Source: Christensenella sp. UBA1782 (GTDB lineage Bacteria; Bacillota; Clostridia; Christensenellales; DTU072). From it: a DNA stretch of 23,747 nucleotides. The notes beneath the pieces were generated by a model. The model searched no databases and was not told the origin of the DNA. It saw only the letters and a list, made by a program, of their open reading frames with translations. The DNA lies in contig DCGI01000017.1 in NCBI GenBank assembly GCA_002315475.1, forward strand, positions 1-23,747, read 5' to 3'. Position numbers and translations under genes: made by a program. Positions 17,453-23,747 of the stretch are shown one piece after another. How positions within the stretch are numbered: the stretch's first letter is position 1; each line of letters starts with the position of its first letter.

Positions 17453-19405
17453 ATGAAAAAGAAAAGAATCAGCTTTGTGCTTTGCGCCGTTCTCGTATGT
17501 TTCTTGCTCGCCACGACGGTTGCGTGCGATAAAAAAAGAAACGAAGGGGACGAACACCCTCTGCAAGTGGCGGTTTTGTCGGACATTCACTTGATGACGC
17601 CCGACGAAATCAAAGATCCTACCGGCAAAAATTTCGTTTATTATACCAATAAATTACAGACGATGTTGCCTCTTTCGGAGGCTCTTTACAAGTCGACCGT
17701 CGATCAACTTATCGAGCAGAAACCCGACGTCGTGTTGATGACGGGAGATCTTTCGCAGACCGGCTCGAAAAAGAGTTTACAAGTGATTGCGGACGGGTGC
17801 AAAAGGCTGAAAGAAGCCGGTATTAAGGTTTTCGTTACGCCCGGTATCAACGACCTTTCGGAATACGGTACGACCTTCGACGGCGACAAGAAAACCGAAA
17901 AAGAGGAGTGCGTGACGCTGGAAGAGTTTGTCGAAATGTTCGCCGATTACGGTTATAATCAAGCGATTTCTCGCGACGAAGAAACCCTGACGTACTTTGC
18001 CGACCTCGACGAAACCCATCGGCTTTTGGTATTGGACAGTATTTCTCTGTTCGATTATGAATTAAACAGCAGAGACGTATCGGGTGTGAGTAAATCTCCC
18101 GTCCTATCCAATGGCACGTTGCAATACGTGGACGAGGGGTTGGCGGAGTCGGTAGACTTGCGAAAAGAAGTGCTTGTCATGTCCTATCTTCCCCTTTCCA
18201 ACGAGGTAGGGGACGTCTACGGGCAGATGACGAAACGGTTTGTGGTAGCCATCGACCAAACGGAAGAAAGAAGTATTATCGAAATGTTGATGTACCATGG
18301 AGTACAATATGCGGTTACCGGACATCTTCACGCCAAAAATCATACCGTTTATGACGATAAGGTATACTTTGATTTGCACGACTATACGGCATCGTGTACC
18401 ACATGCTACCCGTTGGAAACAATTTATTTGACGGCGGACGAAGACCAATATATCGTGGAGCATAAAGCTCTTTCTTCGGTAAAAGCCGAGTATCTGCCCT
18501 CTTACTTGTCGGCAGAAGACAGACTTGCGTTCCTCGCCGATCCCGTTGCCTTTTCCAAACAATATCTTATCGACCATATCGACGTTTCGGCAAACGCCAT
18601 TATGCACAAAGAAGGGCATCCGTACGGTTTTATTACCTATCTGTTGGTGAGTTTGGATTATATAGATCTGGAAAACATCGCCACCGACGCCAAAGCCATC
18701 GCTTTGGGGCGTTGCTTCGGAGAAGCCTATGAAGATTTGATGCAGATGACCTTGTACGGGGAAGAAAACAGTATCGAAAGCGTTTGCTTGGAATACGGCA
18801 TTTTCCTGCCCGATATAGGGAAAAACATGACGGTAAAAGAGTATTTTGCCGACGTATTTTGCCGAATGTTTACGAACGAAATCGTCGTCAACGAGGAAAA
18901 CGACGAAACGACGGTACTGAAATATATTGGGTATACCGCTATTCGGAACATGACGGCAATCGACATTTCCGAACAGTTGCAAGAGTTGCGTCCCGACGTA
19001 GGCATTAAGTATTTTGATTTGTCTTCCCTTGCCGACGGATTGTTCCATGACGATCAGTTGTGTCTCAAAGTCAATGCGAAGGATCCCGACGGAAATACCT
19101 ATTCGATTATTGCGTCCGTCCTTTCTGTCTTGGAACCCGTTTTGATTAAAGCCGATATAAAAGTATTAGGAACAAGACTTTCGGTTTTGGGTGTCGATCA
19201 AACTACGATAGATTCCCTTTTGGGGGTATTGGATAACTATTTAGAGGTTGTTTTGGCGCTGTTTGACGATTATTCTACGGAAGATAATACATTGTACGGG
19301 TTAAAAATACGAAGCTATCTCGACTTTTCCGCAGGCACCATAAAAATCGGAGACATTTTGGGGATCGGCATGGTGGATATTTTTGCAAAGGATTTACTCT
19401 TTTAA
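17453..19405 (+). CDS. Phosphoesterase-like lipoprotein, copy 3 (GHLH kept, GNHD and downstream His lost)
   Basis: A 650-residue lipoprotein, the longest complete copy, with lipobox TVAC (Cys25). Motifs kept: DIH (Asp44, His46), GD (Asp99) and GHLH (290-293). The GNHD equivalent reads PGIND (130-134); this copy keeps the Pro-Gly that usually precedes the motif, which confirms the alignment and shows that Asn-His became Ile-Asn. The later metal-ligand His position reads MSYLP (from 243). The C-terminal region starts its conserved block as MTLYGE (432) instead of MPLYGE. It has a longer insertion after the FDYELNSR segment and near its C-terminus than its neighbours. GGAAAGGAAAACT before the ATG supports the start. 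It lies 20 nt after copy 2 and is probably co-transcribed. Confidence 0.9.
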   Translation: MKKKRISFVLCAVLVCFLLATTVACDKKRNEGDEHPLQVAVLSDIHLMTPDEIKDPTGKNFVYYTNKLQTMLPLSEALYKSTVDQLIEQKPDVVLMTGDLSQTGSKKSLQVIADGCKRLKEAGIKVFVTPGINDLSEYGTTFDGDKKTEKEECVTLEEFVEMFADYGYNQAISRDEETLTYFADLDETHRLLVLDSISLFDYELNSRDVSGVSKSPVLSNGTLQYVDEGLAESVDLRKEVLVMSYLPLSNEVGDVYGQMTKRFVVAIDQTEERSIIEMLMYHGVQYAVTGHLHAKNHTVYDDKVYFDLHDYTASCTTCYPLETIYLTADEDQYIVEHKALSSVKAEYLPSYLSAEDRLAFLADPVAFSKQYLIDHIDVSANAIMHKEGHPYGFITYLLVSLDYIDLENIATDAKAIALGRCFGEAYEDLMQMTLYGEENSIESVCLEYGIFLPDIGKNMTVKEYFADVFCRMFTNEIVVNEENDETTVLKYIGYTAIRNMTAIDISEQLQELRPDVGIKYFDLSSLADGLFHDDQLCLKVNAKDPDGNTYSIIASVLSVLEPVLIKADIKVLGTRLSVLGVDQTTIDSLLGVLDNYLEVVLALFDDYSTEDNTLYGLKIRSYLDFSAGTIKIGDILGIGMVDIFAKDLLF

Positions 19406-19407
19406 GT

Positions 19408-19413
19408 AGGAGG
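19408..19413 (+). promoter_or_regulatory. Consensus ribosome binding site of copy 4
   Basis: AGGAGG lies 6 nt before the ATG at 19420 and immediately after the stop of copy 3. It is the only full consensus Shine-Dalgarno sequence I see in the array, which suggests that copy 4 may be translated more efficiently than its neighbours, and it fixes the start codon. Confidence 0.8.
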
Positions 19414-19419
19414 CATACC

Positions 19420-21333
19420 ATGAAAAAAGGCAAAGCGGTATTCTGTGTGATCGTTGCGGTGTTTCTTGCGATGACGCTGTTTTCCTGTCGAGACCGGGAG
19501 AAGGATTCGTCGAAAGATACTCCTTTACGCATAGCCGTTCTTTCCGATATTCACTTGATGACCGAAGAAGAAGTCGTTGAGGCTACGGATGAGGATTATA
19601 AGGATTTTACGAAAAAAAAGTACACCGCTTTTCACGTTTCGGAAGCCATCTATAAGTCGGCTATCGATAACTTAATCGAGCAAAAGCCCGACGTCGTGTT
19701 GTTTGCGGGGGATTTATCGGAAACCGGTTCGCAGAAAAGTTTGCAAGCGGTCGCCGACGGCTGCAAAAAACTGGAAAACGCCGGCATTTCGGTTTTTGTG
19801 ACGGGCGGCGTTTCCGACTTTTTGTTTTCCGGAATCGGGAACAATTATTCCTATAAAAAAAATGCGGAAGGGATAGCCGAGTTTGCCGAACTGTTTGCCG
19901 GGTACGGCTATAACGAAGCCATTTCTCGGGATACCGAAACGCTTTCGTACGTTGCGGATTTAGACGCAACACACCGATTGGTCGTGATCGATACCGCTTC
20001 GTTATATCAATACAAAAGGGAAATCAACGTCAAAGGTACGGACAAAGCACCCGAAGTCAGTAACGCTTTGCTATGCTATATCGATGACAGTTTGTCGGAA
20101 GCGAGAGATGAGGGCAAAGAAGTTTTCGTGATGACGTATTTCCCACTGAGTGATAAACTTTTGGAAGATTACGGAGGGATATCCCGCTGGTCGGTCATGG
20201 CAATGGATAAAGAAGAAGAATGGATGGGTATTTTTACCGAATACGGCGTGCAGTATGCCGTCAGCGGAAATACACACGCTTTTATGGAATACGAATACAG
20301 TGACCAGAACTGCTCACTCCGTATGTATTCTTCTTCCGCTTTGACGGGATATCCGCTGAAATACCGTATTTTTACGGGCGGGGAAGGAGAATTCGGCGAT
20401 CAATACGCGGTATCCGAACAAGTTCTTTCGTGCGTAAGGGAGGAGTATTTACCGAAATACCTGACGGCGGAGGAAAAAACGGCGATTTTGCAAGATCCCG
20501 TCGCTTACGTACAAAGTTATGCCAAAAAGCATATTCAAGAATCCACACAGTTGGTGATTGATAACAAGGGCGTACAAAACTGGCAAATCAAGAGTTATTT
20601 GGAGCGCTTGGAGATCATTACGCAAGAGGATATGTACGCCGATGAAGCAATAAACGATTTGTGCGAAGACGTGTTTCAGAGTCTAAAAGACCTTTTCGAT
20701 ATGCCTTTGTACGGAGAAAACAGTTTGGCGAGCGTTTGCGCGGAATACGAAATCGAGTTACCGAGTGTACCCTACACGACGGTACGGGATTTCATTACCG
20801 AAACCATGTGCGACGTATTGTCGGGAGAAGCCATAAACGGGTTCGGGACGGATGAAAAAACGGTCGTTCGGTACGTTGTGTACGCCGAATTGAAAAAACT
20901 TGCCGAATTGGACATAGGCGGTCGGTTGAACGAAATCAACGACCTCGTGGCGGCATTCGATTTGACGAGTATCGTCGATCATGTTTTTACGACCGGAAAA
21001 CTGGATATCACCTTAGACGATACCGGTTTGCAACTCTTGACGATTTTGGAGCCGTACGTACAAAGGATAGGAAAATCCATGGGAATCCCCACCCTTTCTT
21101 TGACGTGGCTGACCGATATCAAACAAATCTTGAGCATTATGCAATATCTGCCGAACATTATGCAAGGGAATAAATCTTATGACACGGATAGCGATACGAT
21201 ATACGGTGTAAAATATCGGGAGTATTTTGATTTTGAGAACGGTATTTTTAAGATAGAAAAGTGTCTTGATGATGTATCTTTGGATATAATAGCAAAAGTA
21301 GTATTATTCAGCGGAGGATATCGAACACGATGA
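19420..21333 (+). CDS. Phosphoesterase-like lipoprotein, copy 4 (most degenerate motifs, extended C-terminus)
   Basis: A 637-residue lipoprotein with lipobox LFSC (Cys23). Motifs kept: DIH (Asp43, His45) and GD (Asp98). GNHD reads GVSD (130-133), the later metal-ligand His position reads MTYFP (from 238), and GHxH reads GNTH (283-286), losing the first His. The segment after GNTH (AFMEYEYSDQ) is also unlike the CLxLDNQY of copies 1 and 2. The MPLYGE block is at 428. All other complete copies end right after an LLF/ILF/ILY tripeptide; here VVLF is followed by seven more residues (SGGYRTR), so the ancestral stop position has been lost. These extra codons contain the ribosome binding site of copy 5, and the TGA overlaps its ATG (ATGA), giving translational coupling. 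Probably not catalytic. Confidence 0.9.
   Translation: MKKGKAVFCVIVAVFLAMTLFSCRDREKDSSKDTPLRIAVLSDIHLMTEEEVVEATDEDYKDFTKKKYTAFHVSEAIYKSAIDNLIEQKPDVVLFAGDLSETGSQKSLQAVADGCKKLENAGISVFVTGGVSDFLFSGIGNNYSYKKNAEGIAEFAELFAGYGYNEAISRDTETLSYVADLDATHRLVVIDTASLYQYKREINVKGTDKAPEVSNALLCYIDDSLSEARDEGKEVFVMTYFPLSDKLLEDYGGISRWSVMAMDKEEEWMGIFTEYGVQYAVSGNTHAFMEYEYSDQNCSLRMYSSSALTGYPLKYRIFTGGEGEFGDQYAVSEQVLSCVREEYLPKYLTAEEKTAILQDPVAYVQSYAKKHIQESTQLVIDNKGVQNWQIKSYLERLEIITQEDMYADEAINDLCEDVFQSLKDLFDMPLYGENSLASVCAEYEIELPSVPYTTVRDFITETMCDVLSGEAINGFGTDEKTVVRYVVYAELKKLAELDIGGRLNEINDLVAAFDLTSIVDHVFTTGKLDITLDDTGLQLLTILEPYVQRIGKSMGIPTLSLTWLTDIKQILSIMQYLPNIMQGNKSYDTDSDTIYGVKYREYFDFENGIFKIEKCLDDVSLDIIAKVVLFSGGYRTR
21313..21318 (+). 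promoter_or_regulatory. Ribosome binding site of copy 5, inside the copy 4 coding sequence
   Basis: GGAGGA lies 11 nt before the ATG at 21330, a slightly long spacing. It encodes part of the seven-residue extension at the end of copy 4. Ribosomes finishing copy 4 stop at the ATGA overlap next to this site, which favours re-initiation on copy 5. Confidence 0.65.
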
Positions 21334-23231
21334 AGAAGGTAATTAAAATCATTGCATGCGGACTTATTCTGTGTGCCATTCTCGCTTCGGGCGTTGCTTG
21401 TAAAGATAAAAACGAAAAAGGTGTCGAAAACGGACCTCTGAAAATAGCAGTACTGTCCGATCTGCATATCATGACGGAAGAAGAAGTCGGCGATCCCTCC
21501 TATGATTCGTTTATCGAATATTCTCTTGGCAAACAAACCATGTTGTACCTTTCGGAGGCGATTTTTAAGTCGGCTGTGGACGAATTGATTGAAAATAAAC
21601 CCGACGTCGTACTGTTTTCGGGAGATTTAACGCAAAACGGATCCAAAAAAAGTATCGATCTCGTTATCGAGCAGTTTCATAAGTTGGAGCAAGCGGGTAT
21701 TCGCGTCTTTACGACGAGCGGAACTACCGATTTTGCGAAGGATGCCGTTCTTTGTACCGAGAGCGGAATAGAAGAGGATGAAAGTATAGAAATCGAGGAT
21801 TTTCCCGTCCTTTTTAACGATTTCGGCTATGCCGAAGCCGTTTCGAGAGACGAAGATACCTTTTCGTACGTGGTGGATTTGAACGACGATTACCGATTAC
21901 TTGTGATGGAATATGCGTCGGTTTATGATTATACCTATCACCGCACCCGCATGATCGTGGACAGAATGCCCGAGATAACGGAAGGGACGATGGACTTTAT
22001 CGAAAAGAATATGGAACGGGCGCAAGACGACAAAAAAGAAATGTTGGTTCTTACCTATTTCCCCATCAACAACAGCGTCGGCGATTATATCGGGTACAAT
22101 ACCAAAAGATACGTCGTCGCGTATAAAGAGCATGAATACTTGGAAGATATGTTTAGTTTTTACGGAACGAAATACATTTTTTCGGGACACATGCACACGC
22201 AGAACGTGTTGGCGATAAAGGATAATCAATACGGAGATTTGTACGATTATACGACGGGTTCGGTTTGTTGTTATCCCCTCCCTATTCGCTATTTTACCGA
22301 AACCGAAGAGGGGCTTACCGAAGAAACGAAAAGCCTTTCGGGTATTCGAGAAGAATATTTGCCTTCTTATCTGACCGATGCGGAAAAAACAGCCGTAACG
22401 ACCGATTTTCTTGCTTTTTCCAAAAGCTACGTCAAAAAAGCTATTTTTGATCGTCTGGAATCAATGTTAGACTATATGGGCGTCGAAAACGGTAATTTCC
22501 TAAGAATTTTGTACGGTTTGGAGTTTTTTCCGAGCGATGATGACATAGATATCAATATAAGCCGAGCCGCAAACGATCCCGATGCGGTGGAGTTCGGTCG
22601 AAGGATGCGTTGCATATACGATACCACTGTCAATATGCCCCTTTACGGGGAAAACAGCGTGGAAAGTCGATGCCTCGCCCATGGCAGAACCATGCCGAAA
22701 ATAAACTATTCCACCATCGGTGATTTCCTTGCCGAAGTCATGTGCGACATTTATTCGGGTGCGGTGCATATCACGAGCGAAAGCGACGAGGCGGTGGCGT
22801 TCCGCTTTATGGCGTATTCCATGATAGAGGTGGCACTCGAGCAGGATTTAGGCGAAATTTTTGCAAAATTAGACGAAAGCGTCAAGTATTTTGATTTGAC
22901 CGATATCGTCACGAATGTTTTCGAGACCGATATTTTGGACTTAAACGACGAAGAAATCGTGAATATGTTGACGATTCTGAACCCTCTTGTAAAAGCGAAA
23001 AGCAGTCAATTAAAATTACAAGTGAATTTTCTGAGTGCGGAAGATTTTATTCGGGTAGTGGATACGTTTTTACCCATCGTGGTTCGTTTTGCAGCCGAAT
23101 ACGATGCCGAAACCGATACGATATTCGGCGTTCCGTATACCCGCTATTATAAGAATGGCGGTTTCATTTACGTCGGCAAGCTATGGGATGACGTTGTGAT
23201 TGACATTATTGCGAAGGATATTTTATACTAA
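21330..23231 (+). CDS. Phosphoesterase-like lipoprotein, copy 5 (GHMH kept, GNHD and downstream His lost)
   Basis: A 633-residue lipoprotein with lipobox GVAC (Cys24). Motifs kept: DLH (Asp44, His46), GD (Asp99) and GHMH (286-289). The GNHD equivalent reads SGTTD (130-134) and the later metal-ligand His position reads LTYFP (from 241). Relative to copies 1-4 it is more diverged: NDFGYAEAVSRDEDTFSYVV replaces the usual block, LLVMEYASVYDY replaces LLVLDTIS, and there is an insertion before MPLYGE (436). The C-terminus ends in AKDILY. It starts in an ATGA overlap with copy 4. As with the other copies, the fold should be kept while normal two-metal catalysis is unlikely; a binding, scaffolding or decoy role is inferred. 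Confidence 0.9.
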   Translation: MKKVIKIIACGLILCAILASGVACKDKNEKGVENGPLKIAVLSDLHIMTEEEVGDPSYDSFIEYSLGKQTMLYLSEAIFKSAVDELIENKPDVVLFSGDLTQNGSKKSIDLVIEQFHKLEQAGIRVFTTSGTTDFAKDAVLCTESGIEEDESIEIEDFPVLFNDFGYAEAVSRDEDTFSYVVDLNDDYRLLVMEYASVYDYTYHRTRMIVDRMPEITEGTMDFIEKNMERAQDDKKEMLVLTYFPINNSVGDYIGYNTKRYVVAYKEHEYLEDMFSFYGTKYIFSGHMHTQNVLAIKDNQYGDLYDYTTGSVCCYPLPIRYFTETEEGLTEETKSLSGIREEYLPSYLTDAEKTAVTTDFLAFSKSYVKKAIFDRLESMLDYMGVENGNFLRILYGLEFFPSDDDIDINISRAANDPDAVEFGRRMRCIYDTTVNMPLYGENSVESRCLAHGRTMPKINYSTIGDFLAEVMCDIYSGAVHITSESDEAVAFRFMAYSMIEVALEQDLGEIFAKLDESVKYFDLTDIVTNVFETDILDLNDEEIVNMLTILNPLVKAKSSQLKLQVNFLSAEDFIRVVDTFLPIVVRFAAEYDAETDTIFGVPYTRYYKNGGFIYVGKLWDDVVIDIIAKDILY

Positions 23232-23247
23232 CAGAAAAAGGTACGTT

Positions 23248-23747
23248 ATGAAAAAGAGAATCGTTAAAATATGCGTTTGTTGCTGTCTTTTGTTGTGCAT
23301 CGTTGCCCTTTTTGCGGCTTGCGATAAAAAAGGGGCGGGCGACAAGGCAACCCATCCAATCAAAATAGCGGTACTTTCCGACTTGCACGTCCTTTCGGGT
23401 GCCGACTGGGACGATCAAGAATTACAAGAATACGCACAAACCAAGAAACATCTTCTTCCCTTGTCGGAAGCTCTCGTAAAAGCGCAAGTGGACGTATTGA
23501 TAGAGGATAAACCCGACGTGGTTTTGATAACGGGGGACTTGACCGAAAAGGGGGACGCCGAGAGTTTTCAATTCGTTGCCGACCAATGCGCTCGCATGGA
23601 ACAAGCGGGTATTTCGGTTTTTGTCACCGGCGGAACCTATGATTTTCGTTATATGGCGTCCGATCGCACCGATTGCACCGAGAAAGAAGCCGGTCGTTTC
23701 GTCAATTATTTTGCCGAGTACGGCTATAACGAAGCCATTTCTCGGGA
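23248..23747 (+). CDS. Phosphoesterase-like lipoprotein, copy 6 (3' end outside window)
   Basis: The first 166 codons are visible; the frame is open at the window edge. The signal peptide is unusually Cys-rich (VCCCLLLC core) and ends in lipobox FAAC (Cys25), followed by DKKGAGDKA. Motifs seen: DLH (Asp45, His47), GD (Asp97), and at the GNHD position GGTYD (128-132), so Asn-His is lost here too. The block AEYGYNEAISR matches the other copies. The downstream His and GHxH positions are beyond the edge. AAAAAGG lies 6 nt before the ATG, which follows the stop of copy 5 by 16 nt. The divergent segment after DLH (VLSGADWDD instead of LMTEEEVG) makes it the most different N-terminus of the set. Confidence 0.88.
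   Translation, partial: MKKRIVKICVCCCLLLCIVALFAACDKKGAGDKATHPIKIAVLSDLHVLSGADWDDQELQEYAQTKKHLLPLSEALVKAQVDVLIEDKPDVVLITGDLTEKGDAESFQFVADQCARMEQAGISVFVTGGTYDFRYMASDRTDCTEKEAGRFVNYFAEYGYNEAISR

Larger units (their letters stand above)
13609..23747 (+). repeat. Tandem array of six paralogous phosphoesterase-like lipoprotein genes
   Basis: Six head-to-tail genes share the same plan: lipobox, VLSD(I/L)H, KPDVVL-(S/T/A)GDL, VF(V/T)T-G-(x)(x)D and GYNEAI or a close variant. The five complete copies also share PL-YGE and a C-terminus ending in an (L/I)LF or ILY tripeptide. The gaps are 56, 20, 14, minus 4 and 16 nt. Some nucleotide blocks are almost identical between non-neighbouring copies: 14158-14186 equals 18008-18036 over 29 bases, and 13843-13873 differs from 19651-19681 by one base. 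The array continues past the right edge of the window, so the true copy number is at least six. Confidence 0.92.

Noticed and set aside
18104..19048. Minus-strand open frame of 314 codons opposite copy 3
   Set aside because: The + strand frame has a lipobox, conserved motifs and paralogues; the reverse frame has none and is not conserved opposite the other copies.

Overview
The window looks like a chromosomal segment of a Gram-positive-type (Bacillota, probably Clostridia) bacterium, perhaps an uncultured gut lineage. The reasons are short KKK-type lipoprotein signal peptides, AGGAGG-like ribosome binding sites, tight co-directional gene packing, mid-40s GC judged by eye (not counted), and a phosphoesterase subfamily that I know from Firmicutes. 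The lineage call is low confidence. Every gene I can support is on the + strand. I see no tRNA, rRNA, CRISPR array, transposase or phage gene.

Region 1 (1-9298) is the 3' part of one giant gene of at least about 3,097 codons; its true start lies upstream. The product is acidic, aromatic-rich and apparently beta-rich. It carries a Glu-rich linker and two separate internal repeat systems: about 11 units of roughly 50-52 residues, then five units of roughly 92-107 residues. It ends without a membrane anchor or sortase motif. A strong hairpin with no U-tract separates it from the next gene.

Region 2 (9377-13612) holds a helical lipoprotein of unknown family, a LolD/MacB-type ABC ATPase and a large two-part FtsX/MacB-type permease. 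The lipoprotein and ATPase genes overlap by 14 nt. The permease stop overlaps the start of the next gene as ATGA.

Region 3 (13609 to the window end) is a head-to-tail array of six paralogous lipoproteins of about 626-650 residues; the sixth is cut by the window edge. Each has a lipobox, a calcineurin-like phosphoesterase domain of the Lmo2642/CpdA-like type and, where visible, a conserved C-terminal domain I do not recognise. Every copy keeps the DxH and GD motifs. Every copy has lost the Asn-His of the GNHD motif, and all five complete copies have Tyr or Ser at the downstream metal-ligand His position. Copies 2 and 4 have also broken the GHxH motif. The array therefore looks like surface pseudo-phosphoesterases rather than enzymes.

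How it may work together (inference): gene overlaps and 14-56 nt gaps suggest one long operon from 9377 past the window edge. It would encode an FtsX/MacB-type transporter plus a set of diversified surface lipoproteins, with the giant repeat protein as an upstream neighbour that may or may not belong to it. The most unusual element is the combination of an ABC transporter with an expanded array of degenerate phosphoesterase lipoproteins.
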